From NCBI RefSeq assembly GCF_905475395.1, contig NC_058339.1, positions 73,312,520 to 73,376,519 on the forward strand: a DNA stretch of 64,000 nt. Reading direction: 5' to 3'. Numbering within the stretch: position 1 is the stretch's first letter; the number at the start of each line of letters is the position of its first letter. Below the pieces are notes generated by a model, which was not told where the DNA came from, ran no database searches, and saw only the letters and a program-made list of their open reading frames with translations. Made by a program: the position numbers and the translations under genes. Shown in pieces: positions 57,301 through 64,000 of this stretch. The DNA comes from Chrysoperla carnea (lineage: Eukaryota; Arthropoda; Insecta; Neuroptera; Chrysopidae).

Positions 57301-60300
57301 TTATTGCGATGTACAAATTTGTTACGTATTGTAAGAGATATACATCCAATAGTGTTACAAAGTCTTGAAGGTTTTGTGGAAGAGGTAAGTCAAAATTCTT
57401 TTCACAATACGGATACTATGTTTGGAAAAGTACTTCAAAATGTTGATTTTCCTAATAAAAAACCACAAAAAAATATATTTCGGCAAAATGAACACGCTCT
57501 CTTGTCATAAAATAAAATTAAATTAAATTTTAAACCTTTTTTACTCTCGCTAAAAAGCAATCAAAAATCAAAAATTTTTTCTTTTCAGATGAGTTGGTTT
57601 AGAGAAACCTGGTACGAAGAAGTTTTACGCCAGTTACGTCAATGTTTAGCTAAATGTTATGCTGTAGCATTCGAAAATCGTTCGAATGTAAACGAAGCGA
57701 AAATCACACCACATATATCAAATTTTGTTCATAAATTGGTGACAACATTTGGCACCGGTATTGAAAATATTGCGAATTCAGCACATGAAATTAGTTCGTT
57801 AGCATCAGAGAGTCTAGCAAGACGTATAAAGGCTACAACAGAAGATCCAGTGTTTCAAAAAATCAAAACACAATTCACTCAAGATTTTGATTCGTCACAT
57901 TTGACTACCATGAAATTACACAATTTAATCAATAAATTGAAGAAATGGGTGAAAATTTTAGAAAGTAAAACGAAAGTTTTACCAAGGTAAGATGTTTTTT
58001 TATTAAATATAGCGTGATCTAAAAAATATGATTGTAATATTCATAATACCTACAATGAAACTTGGTTAAGTGAGACCTGGATAAGTGATAAACATTCATA
58101 ACTGGTCCTTCATGCTGAGGTGCCAACACTTTGGCACTGAATTAATTACCTCTGCTAGTGGGACGAAGCAAATCTCTATATCTGGGATTGGTTCTTTCGA
58201 TTTAATCTTCCTAGTTACCTCTATAACTGAGACAGCGTGTGAATTTTATATATATTAACCTCTGTAACTGAGAACTGAGATAATATCGTTTTCTTTGTTT
58301 ACTTAATTGTTCTTATTCTATCCGCAAATTCCGCATTTAACTAATTTTGAGCCTCAATGACCTTCAGTTTTAGTTTTGCTTTACTGTCATACGGATGTTT
58401 ATTTGAAAAATGACGAAACGAAGGCTCAAATCGTTATCAGTACGTAAAAAACCGTTAAGTTAATATTCGTTTATGAAAGTGGGAAGACACGCGATGAAGT
58501 CTGTGTCGAATTTAATGTGCCAAAATCTACTCTTTGTAGAATAATTCAGAATAAATACAAAATTCAATCACAATTTTCTGAAGGACAAGGAAAACTAAAA
58601 CTTAACCAGATTTCACATTATTAAATTGTATTTCTATTAAATACAGCGTGATCTAAAAAAATATGTTTGTAATATTCATAATATTAAATTGCGATATGGA
58701 AAACTTTCATTAAAAATAATGTAAAAGTTTATCGACAGTGTTCAGATTATTGGCCATTGTGGTTCAGGTACAGATGAGAACGCTTATCGACGAAATCCAA
58801 AAAGTTTTCAACGAAATCTAAAAACAGGTACTCGTAAAAAATGACGTGTTCGCAAAAAAAAAAAAACCGGTGTGCTTAGACCACACAACTGAAGTAAAAC
58901 TTCTTTAGTTGAGAAGTTTTGATGGAGAAGTATTAAGAATAAATATTATTTCTAAGATTATTGAGTAATAAAAACAAAACAAAAAAATTTAAATATACAT
59001 GTGCTGGGTTCGAATGCTGGTCTCCGGTATTGAAGTTCAGTGTTATGCCACTAAGCTACTGGGTCTATGTGTAAATTTATAATTTTAATATAATCATAGA
59101 TATTGATCGATATTGTTATGTTGTTGAAACGTAACTCCCTCTCTTTCTATCTTCATTAACTTATATCATCCTCACACCTTGATCACACTCTTCGTAACAA
59201 GCTTAGTAAATTAGGACAATACTTTGGTGCCCATTTTCTCCGAAACTATAAAAGATAGGGAGTTGAAAATTAGCAGGTAGCTTCAACTAGTGGTCTTGTG
59301 AAAGATTCTCGAAAAACAAAAAAAAGTTAGATAATTTTCGAAGTTTTCAAAAACCAAATAATGGACAGCTATAGAAAAGAGATAGGCTTTGTATCAGAGT
59401 GTATAAGCAAATTGATGTGTTAACAAAAATAGCTCATTTTTCTGTCACGAAGTACAAAATATTAGTCCTTGTCGATCGCGGGGCTCTGCACAAGTGCCCA
59501 ATGTGCCCAGTGGAAACAGGGACCTATACCCTGACGTACATGTTTTATGAAATAAATTTTAACGATTTTCACGTTTTATTTTCAGATCATTATTAATAGA
59601 AGAAAAATGCCGATTTTTATCAAACTTCAGTCTAAAAACCGCTGAAGTAGAATTACCTGGTGAATTTTTATTACCAAAACATCCACACTACTTCGTTCGA
59701 ATCGCACGATTCATGCCAAAAGCGGATATTGTACAAAAACATAATACAGCCGCACGACGTTTATACATACGTGGTCATAATGGAAAAATCTACCCATATT
59801 TGGTCGTAATCGATGGTATTGGCGATGGTAGACGTGAAGAACGTGTACTACAATTATTACGAATGTTAAATCATTATTTGTGTAAACAAAAAGAAACCTC
59901 AAAACGTTTCTTACATTACACGGTACCACGAGTGGTTGCTGTTTCACCTCAAATACGTTTAGTTGAAGATAATCCAGCGTCTATTTCATTGTTGGATATC
60001 TTTAAAAATGGTTGTGCTAAATTGAACATTGATTATTGTGCACCGATTACCATGTATTATGAGCGATTGGCGAATGCTCAACAGCGGGGCCAACAGGCGA
60101 GTCATCCAATGCTACGTGACATTTTAAAATCTGTACAATGTAAGTATTCACATTTTTATCAATATTTAGGGGTCGGAGTGTATTATGAATCCATTTCATA
60201 ACCCCCAAATCATAATTTTTTTAGTATGTCTGGCATACATGTATACAGAGTCTTTTTTTAAATTGACACATGCTTGAAACTCGAAAAATAACTTTTATCG

Positions 60301-63300
60301 ATAAAAATTTTTCAAGCAAAAAATGTTGGGTATGTAGGTCTTACGCCCAGTTCATCTAGGTATTCAAGCTCAATGTAAATCTTACTCTACTCCATAATTA
60401 ATAATCGATAGATGAACACTTTAAATTAGAAAATTGTTATTGATTATAAAAGGTACATTTTTTGTTCGAAATATTTTTCCGCAAATCGTTTCCGCAAAAA
60501 GTTTAGGCAAAAACGGACTGTTATGTTTTAGACAAAATTATTTTTTCGTATCAAAAATGTTATTTCGTATAATTGTTTCTGTGAAATCTAAGTAATTTTC
60601 GAAACAAATTTTCCAGTAAATTCAATAACAGTGGTTTGTTTTTCTTTGAAGACCATTTTTTATTCAAATTGAATGAACAAACGCAAAAGAAGCTAGATTT
60701 TTGCTATCAATTACTGTCTAAACTATTCGGTTTACAGAAAAATCTATCAAACAAAAAATGTTTACGTATTTATAAAGAACAACTTTCTAATGTAAAGCGT
60801 TCATCTAATGTTTGTCAGTTATGAATCAGAATGAGGGATTAATTGAACCTGAAAACTCAGATCGAATTCGATGCCGGTAAAAGATGTGAGCCTTTGAAAC
60901 TAACATTTTTCGTTTGTAGCATTTTCCTCGATTAAATTTATTTATCGAGTTTGAAGCATATGTCAACTTAAAAAAGACACCTGTATATTTTTTCTCGAAT
61001 ATAAGGTTGATTGATGTTATGAAAGCGGAATTCGATTTGTAAAATTTGGAAGAGCTGCCAGAGGGAAAAATATTTTTATTATGTTTTTATGGGTTTTAAC
61101 TTCAGTACAGATTTTCCAAATTAGCTACCGAGTTTAAAATCGGTATCAAGGTTGGGTTAGTGTTAAGGATGTGCTTTTTGGAGATTTTAACATTGCACCC
61201 CCTCCTACAATATTTTCAAAAACTGGGAAATACATAAATTCCATTTTAATAAAAACTCTTTTAAATAAGAAATATAGTTAGAGGGAAATATGACTTAAGC
61301 CAAGGAGCTCAAACGTTCACGAGATCTTTTTTGGTCTAAAATAAGGATTTCCAGTCGTAGTTGAATGAAACTATTCTGCTCCGCAAAACAAGTGTCTACA
61401 AAATTTAAGAAACCCCGTTTATTGTTTTTTCTTTGTAGCTCTCTTCAAACTGAACCGATTTTCTTGAAACAAAGCTAATCGATTAAATGCCTTTCAAACA
61501 AATAAAAAATCAAAATCATCTCCGGTTTGGAGCTTCGATGCCACAGACAGACAGACAAACACACACACACACACATAGAGGTCAAATTCATTACCCCTCT
61601 TTATGCGTTTGGGGTTTAAAATTGGCTCTTAAAGAAACCCTTTTGTTTAAGTTATTTTTTAATTGGTTAATTACAAAACGAGATATTTAGGTGTATAGAT
61701 TAAAATGGCCCAACCTGTATATATGTTTGAAATTTTGAGAAAACAATTAAGTGCGCCACTTTTTTTTGCGGGTAATATATTTAATTTTAATTGTTTATTT
61801 TGTAGCAAATATGGTACCAAAAACAATGCTTAAAAATTGGGCATTACAAACATTCCCGTCCGCTACAGATTATTGGACATTTAGAAAAATGTTCACTCTA
61901 CAATTAGCTCTCGCATGTTTTGGTGAATACGTTCTGCATTTAACACGGTTAAATCCTGACATGATGTATCTCCATCAAGATAGTGGACTCATCAACATTT
62001 CCTATTTCAAATTCGATGTGGACGATCATACGGGCGAATTAGATACGAATCGTCCAGTACCGTTCCGCTTAACACCAAATATTATTGAATTTTTAACATG
62101 CATTGGTGTGAGTGGACCTTTAACAGCCAGTATGATTGCGGCAGCTCGTTGCTTGGTACAACCGAATTTTAAAGTACAATCAATATTGCGTGCAATATTA
62201 AAAGATGAAATGATTGCCGGGCACAAGAAGAAATTAAATATCGCTGCGGCAGCGGCAGCAGCTGCTGCGGCCGCCAATGCATCGTCAGGTGGTGTAATGG
62301 ATAATACAGTAACGGCAAATCTTCAACAACAAGAATCCGATACGGATCATTTAATAAATATGGTTAATAAAGCTGTGAATGTGATTGCAAGTCGATTGAA
62401 TGGCTTGGCGAATTTTGATGTTAATGATTCAAAGGTAAGTCTTCTTGTACACACAGGGTGTTCATCATGGATACCTGCAGGATGTTTTTTAAGATAGGAC
62501 AAACATTGATTGTTAAGAAGTGATACCACTCTAATCAAATCAGCAATAATTTGTTTTTCCACTCTATTATATTATTATACCCTATATACAGGGCTTTTTT
62601 TAAGTTGACATATTCTTGAAACTCGATAAATTTAAACGAGGAAAATGCATCAAACGAAAAATGTTAGTTTTTTCAAAGGCACACGCCTTAAACCAGCATC
62701 GAACTCTATCTTTTTAGTTTCTATTAAAACCTCACTCTGATTCATAACTGACAAACATTAGATGAACGCTTTAAATTAAAAAATTGTTCTTTATAAATAC
62801 ACAAATATTTTTTGTTTGAAACATTTTTTTTGTTAATCGAATAGTTTAGATACTAATTGATAATAAAAAACAAAAAACTAGCTTTTCTAATAGAAAAACA
62901 CTTCTATTGGATTTATAGAAAATCTAGTCTTTATAGAAAAACACTTCTATTGGATTTATTGGAAAATTTTTTTGAAAGAGTTCCTAGATTTCGCAGAATA
63001 GATTTTGGGTAAAACTTGTCAGTCTGTTTTTGCCTAAACTGTACGGTTTGCGGAAAAATGTTTCGAACAAAAAATTTACTTTTTTAAATCAATAACAACT
63101 TTCTTTTAAAGTGTTCATCTATTTATTACTAGTTGTGGAGTAGAGCAAACCTAGGTCACGTTTAATGTCGGCGTAAGATGTGCGCCTACACACTCAACAT
63201 TTTACGTTTGAAGCATTTTTATCGATAAAAGTTATTTTTCGAGTTTCAAGCATATGTCAACTTAAAAAAGCACCCTGTATATAGATTCCAATGGTGTTTT

Positions 63301-63688
63301 TCAGTGTTTTATTTAATTTATAAATTATAATGAATCTTTTCATACAATCCCAGTTTTCAGAATATCCCTGGTCTTATTGAGTCCCGATTGTCGAGATCTC
63401 CGGGTGGTTGCTCGCCACCCCACGCCCACCCCTGTAGTGCCCTGGATCGAGCACTATCTTTGATTACTAATGTAATAGATTCACTAAGAGGTTGATAGTT
63501 TAAAATTTGTCCTTGAAGCATATTCAATTTTTGGACACCGTGTACTTGACAATTGCATATTTCTTAGTAAATATTTTAACGTACTAAAACTTGTCGAAAT
63601 ATTATTCTAGGTGAGCACATTAGTGGTATGTGCTAGCAGTGCTGATAATTTATGTCGAATGGATCCAGCTTGGCATCCGTGGCTATAA
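33396..63688 (+). CDS. Nipped-A: Nipped-A (TRRAP/Tra1), complete, 18 coding exons
   Basis: Exons: 33396-33950, 36595-37089, 38313-38479, 38586-38821, 39349-39553, 39928-40104, 40626-41004, 42365-42580, 43931-44833, 45666-46688, 48029-48508, 49199-49762, 50555-55426, 56053-57384, 57589-57986, 59586-60139, 61806-62434, 63611-63688. The frame is continuous, about 4420 aa with all exons and about 4072 without exons 11 and 12. The protein is the PIKK-family pseudokinase scaffold of the SAGA and TIP60/NuA4 complexes, where it binds activators. Layout: Q-rich N-terminus (1-150), HEAT repeats (about 170-3180), FAT (about 3190-3860), kinase-like domain (about 4000-4390) lacking DFG and HRD-type residues, and a FATC end reading M-D-P-A-W-H-P-W-L. 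Highly conserved blocks include L-R-P-L-A-Y-S-T-L-A-D-L-V-H-H-V-R and L-V-K-T-L-V-C-G-V-K-T-I-T-W-G. The identification is very secure. Confidence 0.97.
34130..34360 (+). repeat. Dispersed repeat abutting the satellite
   Basis: Matches 42895-43100 in Nipped-A intron 8: GGTATTCTGGT, AGGCACTTTTCAAAC, TTTTTTCATATGATATTTAT and GGGGCTACAAAAAA-CACGG. It ends exactly where the 306-bp tandem array begins. Confidence 0.7.
34361..36385 (+). repeat. 306-bp tandem satellite made of inverted half-units
   Basis: Units start with GGGGTACCCC at 34361, 34667, 34973, 35280, 35586 and 35893 (spacing 306-307). A seventh unit is truncated and altered from 36199. Units differ at only a few bases. Within each unit the first half carries TATAAGGTAATTTTGACCCA and the second half its reverse complement TGGGTCAAAATTACCTTATA, with matching flanks on both sides. 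Opposite-strand translations show the same G-S-K-L-P-Y-x-x-S-F-I phrase. The array is therefore a chain of alternating inverted monomers of about 153 bp. It lies in Nipped-A intron 1 and does not encode a protein. Confidence 0.9.
36395..36495. repeat. Short dispersed repeat flanking the satellite
   Basis: The phrase ACCAAAATTTTGTTCGTAGC-like, then ACTAAACTTA-TATACT and CATATATACATGGTATAA recurs at 21055-21145 (NACHT-WD intron 7) and 47730-47845 (Nipped-A intron 10). About 110 bp; class unknown. Confidence 0.65.
37430..38255. repeat. Long foldback element (about 390-bp arms)
   Basis: The left half (37430-37835) and the reverse complement of the right half (37870-38255) align almost end to end. 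Landmarks in mirror order: AGTTGGATAAA-CTACC, TTTGGGAAA-TGG, GGTTC-GGAA-GAT, ACTTGAATATCTCTGCTTCT, ATTGAGAC, AACAATTGTTTGTTAAAAAT, TCTGCAT and GTAACTTATGA at the turn. Only about 30 bases form the loop. It occupies two thirds of Nipped-A intron 2 (37090-38312). No open frame is conserved, so a foldback transposon or MITE is likely. Confidence 0.85.
40226..40470 (-). mobile_element. Non-LTR retrotransposon zinc-knuckle end, copy E
   Basis: The minus strand reads F-T-G-H-W-L-V-G-R-H-V, then R-L-G-L-T-V-Y-H-D-Y-C-M-S-C, S-L-C-H-C-P-A-L and L-S-Q-P-L-F-D-E-L-S-D-L-K. This is the post-RNase H cysteine/histidine motif at the C-terminus of Jockey/R1-type ORF2. In-frame stops mark it as dead. It lies in Nipped-A intron 6, opposite to the gene. 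Confidence 0.8.
40626..41004 (+). CDS. Nipped-A: Nipped-A exon 7: Q-rich linker with two I-K-Q-E-P motifs
   Basis: This exon begins with a glutamine-rich low-complexity segment and carries two I-K-Q-E-P-G motifs eight residues apart, each fitting the SUMO-acceptor consensus (hydrophobic-K-x-E). In vertebrate TRRAP this linker is proline-rich instead. The exon then returns to conserved sequence (L-V-K-T-L-V-C-G-V-K-T-I-T-W-G). SUMOylation is an inference from motif only. Confidence 0.85.
41298..41760 (-). mobile_element. Non-LTR retrotransposon C-terminal remnant, copy C
   Basis: A 91-codon minus-strand frame at 41298-41573 contains L-L-T-E-H-C-R-L-K-Y-Y-L-H-N-M-G, P-S-C-R-V-C-M-E-D and R-Y-I-L-C-R-N-L, the C-terminal cysteine/histidine motif of non-LTR ORF2. 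The flanking 41575-41760 aligns with copies A and B in the RNase H region but has lost part of it. Located in Nipped-A intron 7, opposite to the gene. Confidence 0.8.
42895..43100 (+). repeat. Second copy of the repeat that abuts the satellite
   Basis: Aligns with 34130-34360 but is not followed by satellite units. Instead AT-rich sequence and a 27-base A run (43159-43185) follow. Just upstream, 42690-42850 matches 26550-26730. Confidence 0.65.
43432..43731 (-). other. Unidentified 99-codon open frame antisense in Nipped-A intron 8
   Basis: The central part (about 43490-43650) has protein-like composition, unlike the surrounding AT-rich sequence: I-D-S-K-G-S-I-L-A-W-E-A-F-A-A-S-E-E-G-K, then A-R-L-A-E-I-T-L-Q-D-I-A-Y-E-V-E-D and G-P-M-Y-G-S-G-I-A-Y-K. 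The ends are AT-rich and may be non-coding. I do not recognise the family. It could be an exon of a nested gene, a retrocopy fragment or part of a transposon. Confidence 0.35.
44870..45030 (-). repeat. CCACAGAC-type dispersed repeat in Nipped-A intron 9
   Basis: Same orientation as the left arm at 3090-3422: ACTTGAAACATATCTGAGAA, ATTAAATTACCTTTCAAACG, GGCGCCACGATGCCACAGAC and a CACACACA tract. Confidence 0.7.
45168..45587. mobile_element. MITE, AAGTTGACATATG family, copy in Nipped-A intron 9
   Basis: Terminal inverted repeats: left AGCTGACATATGTTTGAAAT, right ends as CATATGTCAACTTAAAAAAC. Inner symmetry includes ATCGAAGAAAATGCTTTAAA and its partner GAAGCATTTTTATCGATAAA, with GCGCACATCTTA-type words in each arm. 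Related copies: 48680-49010, 60241-60995, 62588-63285 and a fragment at 16780-16925. Confidence 0.75.
45666..46688 (+). CDS. Nipped-A: Nipped-A exon 10: carries the ancestral copy of the triplicated segment
   Basis: The last 85 residues run from L-R-K-M-L-T-I-C-I-A-P through A-R-E-K-A-L-Y-D-V-T-S-E-L and V-R-E-Q-A-M-Y-C-I-R-V-L-A to P-H-I-E-V-L-T-D-I, then a phase-0 donor. This segment aligns with the single copy in vertebrate TRRAP that precedes the P-P-K-K-H block. Earlier parts of the exon are well conserved (D-P-L-V-L-I-D-A, K-E-L-C-K-P-G, F-V-M-M-D-L-T-G-E-V-S). Confidence 0.95.
48029..48508 (+). CDS. Nipped-A: Nipped-A exon 11: duplicated segment, copy 2
   Basis: 160 codons, phase 0 at both ends. 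It restates the end of exon 10: T-I-D-K-I-T-N-I-C-I, A-R-D-K-A-F-Y-D-V-T-N-E-L-A-R-L, V-Y-C-L-R-V-L-I and P-H-L-D-V-L-K-A-I. A threonine-rich low-complexity insert (about 48320-48465) separates the last two blocks, and an N/T-rich insert lies before A-R-D-K. Because both ends are phase 0 it can be skipped or included without changing the frame. Confidence 0.9.
49199..49762 (+). CDS. Nipped-A: Nipped-A exon 12: duplicated segment, copy 3
   Basis: 188 codons, phase 0 at both ends. It contains V-S-H-I-D-I-L-K-T and I-E-R-L-L-I-L-L-C, then V-R-D-K-V-I-Q-D-V-T-N-E-L-V-R-L-I, an S/T/Q-rich insert, and I-K-E-Q-A-M-Y-C-L-R-V-F-A ending in S-P-H-I-E-V-L-K-D-I. The closing motif is closer to exon 10 than exon 11 is. 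The following exon 13 resumes with V-P-P-T-K-H, the natural continuation of any of the three copies. Confidence 0.9.
50036..50480 (-). mobile_element. Non-LTR retrotransposon RNase H and C-terminal remnant, copy D
   Basis: The minus strand carries V-P-G-H-R-G-N-C-E-A-N-D-L-V-R-N-G-T (RNase H block) and then I-P-F-A-H-C-K-L-L-L. Further down is a region aligning with copy E (GAGAGGTCGTTTAAGAAAGG against GAGAGTTCGTCAAAGAGAGG on the plus strand). Frames are broken. It lies in Nipped-A intron 12, opposite to the gene. Confidence 0.75.
50555..55426 (+). CDS. Nipped-A: Nipped-A exon 13: 4.87 kb exon, HEAT array and start of FAT
   Basis: A single uninterrupted exon of 1624 codons covers the central HEAT/TPR-like solenoid. 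Conserved blocks include Q-P-A-N-A-Q-I-G-L-M-D-G-N-T-F-C at the start, L-R-K-L-M-T-F-A-W-P-C-L-L, H-L-L-L-A-H-I-I-E-K-F-A-I-H-K-K-I-V-L-Q-V-F-H-S-L and V-R-H-H-L-I-Q. The FAT domain begins near 54780 (D-S-L-S-D-M-Y-A-L-L-S-E-D-D-M-W-S-G-L-W). The lack of introns over nearly 5 kb contrasts with the fragmented 5' part of the gene. Confidence 0.97.
55427..56052. repeat. Nipped-A intron 13: three imperfect direct repeats of a retroelement tail
   Basis: After CTAGTTGTGAACTATCCGCT, the kind of word at the ends of many insect non-LTR tails, the phrase CTCAGACTCTAGACTATCTCTGTACC-like plus AAATTTCATTTAAATCGGTTC recurs at about 55608, 55748 and 55890, spaced about 140 bases apart. Each is followed by TAGTAGCAT-CCC-AAATTTGCAT in the first two copies. 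Confidence 0.6.
58001..58683 (+). mobile_element. pogo/Tigger-type transposon relic flanked by 48-bp direct repeats
   Basis: The copies of TATTAAATA-AGCGTGATCT and TTGTAATATTCATAATA at 58001-58048 and 58635-58683 are near-identical direct repeats. Between them, TA plus CAATGAAACTTGGTTAAGTG starts a Tigger-like terminus at 58053. From 58411 the plus strand encodes, across one frameshift, M-T-K-R-R-L-K-S-L-S then Y-E-S-G-K-T-R-D-E-V-C-V-E-F-N-V-P-K-S-T-L-C-R-I-I, the N-terminal CENP-B/psq helix-turn-helix of pogo transposases. The catalytic domain and right terminus are missing. Located in Nipped-A intron 15. Confidence 0.7.
58993..59066 (-). mobile_element. tRNA-like SINE head
   Basis: The minus strand reads CCCAGTAGCTTAGTGGCATA, containing an A-box-like TAGCTTAGTGG, and about 32 bases later CATTCGAACCC, which resembles a B box. 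The spacing and the tail of A/T-rich sequence toward lower coordinates fit a tRNA-derived SINE. A clean cloverleaf with an anticodon stem cannot be drawn. Confidence 0.5.
59586..62434 (+). CDS. Nipped-A: Nipped-A exons 16-17: PIKK-like pseudokinase domain
   Basis: Exons 59586-60139 and 61806-62434 join (T+CA, serine) to give the kinase-fold region. It shows H-N-T-A-A-R-R-L-Y-I-R-G-H-N-G-K-I-Y-P-Y, R-R-E-E-R-V-L-Q-L-L, T-V-P-R-V-V-A-V-S-P-Q and Y-W-T-F-R-K-M-F-T-L-Q-L-A. The position of the catalytic and DFG loops reads F-K-F-D-V-D-D-H-T-G-E-L-D-T-N-R-P-V-P-F-R, without the catalytic residues, as in all Tra1/TRRAP proteins. A run of 13 alanines broken by none (about 62240-62273) follows an H-K-K-K segment and is a local low-complexity feature. 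Confidence 0.95.
60241..60995. mobile_element. MITE, AAGTTGACATATG family, 755-bp copy
   Basis: The left end has AATTGACACATGCTTGAAAC and the right end the mirror GTTTGAAGCATATGTCAACT. Inner mirrored words include AACTTTTATCGATAAAAAT, a GGTATGTAGGTCTTACGCC-like word and TTTAAATTAGAAAATTGTTA. Occupies nearly half of Nipped-A intron 16. Confidence 0.75.
61440..61620 (-). repeat. CCACAGAC-type dispersed repeat in Nipped-A intron 16
   Basis: Same family as 3090-3422 and 44870-45030: AACCGATTTTCTTGAAAC, TTTCAAACAAATAAAAAATC, TTCGATGCCACAGACAGAC and an (AC)n tract at 61558-61575. A right-end fragment of the 22024-22385 MITE family follows at 61655-61730. Confidence 0.7.
62588..63285. mobile_element. 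MITE, AAGTTGACATATG family, 698-bp copy
   Basis: Ends TATACAGGGCTTTTTTTAAG and, at the right, CTTAAAAAAGCACCCTGTAT form clear terminal inverted repeats. The symmetry extends inward through TTGACATAT-CTTGAAACTCG. A local 33-bp tandem duplication (AGAAAAACACTTCTATTGGA, twice) sits at 62893-62962. Most of Nipped-A intron 17 (62435-63610) is this element. Confidence 0.85.
63611..63688 (+). CDS. Nipped-A: Nipped-A exon 18: FATC tail and stop
   Basis: Twenty-five residues ending D-N-L-C-R-M-D-P-A-W-H-P-W-L then TAA. The FATC end is almost invariant in TRRAP orthologues, so it fixes the true C-terminus. Confidence 0.97.
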   Translation: MSTLVVCASSADNLCRMDPAWHPWL

Positions 63689-63915
63689 ATGAAAATAGCT
63701 ACAAAGAGTATTAAAAAGTGTGTAATACATAATTATGTGTGTTTTGATGTGGTGTTTTAGATACAGGGTGATCAAGTAAGGATATCGTTACTCAAAACTG
63801 ATCATATTCTTTTTTTTACTTTTTATTTATAATAATAATTATGTTTAATAATAATAATGAAGAAGTATTAAGTAAATCGTTTTTTAAATGTACAATGTAA
63901 ATATATTATTTTTTA

Positions 63916-63921
63916 AATAAA
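63916..63921 (+). terminator. Nipped-A: Polyadenylation signal of Nipped-A
   Basis: AATAAA about 230 bases after the stop, followed by a T-rich stretch from about 63944. Confidence 0.6.
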
Positions 63922-64000
63922 AAAAATGACGGTTTTATAATTTAGTCATTTTTGTTTCTTGTTTTCCTTCTTTTGCCTTCCTTATTGATAAATGGTAAGT

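Noticed and set aside
62026..62277. Minus-strand poly-alanine frame
   Set aside because: Complement of the alanine (GCN) run in Nipped-A exon 17; GCN repeats read as Ala or similar on the other strand.

Overview
The window is AT-rich nuclear DNA from an insect. The genes are split by short introns with GT-AG ends, the proteins match insect and animal families, and the introns are packed with decayed transposable elements (non-LTR retrotransposons, hAT, pogo/Tigger, MITEs, tRNA-derived fragments). The order of insect cannot be fixed from the sequence alone. There is no sign of bacterial operons, CRISPR or phage.

Four protein-coding genes can be read. (1) Left edge, minus strand: a 48-codon first coding exon (969-1112) resembling the N-terminus of RINT1; the rest of the gene lies outside the window. 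(2) 2228-5185, plus strand: a complete five-exon LSM12 gene of about 211 aa, divergent from the RINT1-like exon. Its first intron carries minor-spliceosome (U12) signals and an odd 3' end. (3) 10726-32213, minus strand: a complete 16-exon gene for a NACHT and WD-repeat protein. The spliced frame stays open through all 16 exons and gives about 1703 aa. (4) 33396-63688, plus strand: a complete 18-coding-exon Nipped-A/TRRAP/Tra1 gene, about 4420 aa if every exon is used. Genes 3 and 4 are divergent and share a 1.2 kb intergenic region.

Nipped-A supplies the most interesting observation. Two consecutive phase-0 exons (48029-48508 and 49199-49762) are diverged extra copies of the segment that ends the preceding exon, so a HEAT-type unit is present three times where vertebrate TRRAP has one. 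Nipped-A intron 1 holds a second striking structure: six and a half near-identical 306-bp tandem repeats (34361-36385), each made of two diverged halves in inverted orientation.

Non-genic sequence is dominated by inverted-repeat (foldback) elements, at least ten in 64 kb and mostly inside introns. Dispersed repeats shared between introns and several minus-strand remnants of non-LTR retrotransposon RNase H/zinc-knuckle regions fill much of the rest. The 5.5 kb between LSM12 and the NACHT-WD gene has no recognisable gene.

Functionally the genes are unrelated housekeeping or signalling loci: vesicle tethering (RINT1), RNA regulation (LSM12), a STAND-type NTPase (NACHT-WD) and the scaffold of the SAGA and TIP60/NuA4 acetyltransferase complexes (Nipped-A). 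Exon boundaries were set by eye from splice signals, open frame and remembered family conservation; no alignment program was run.
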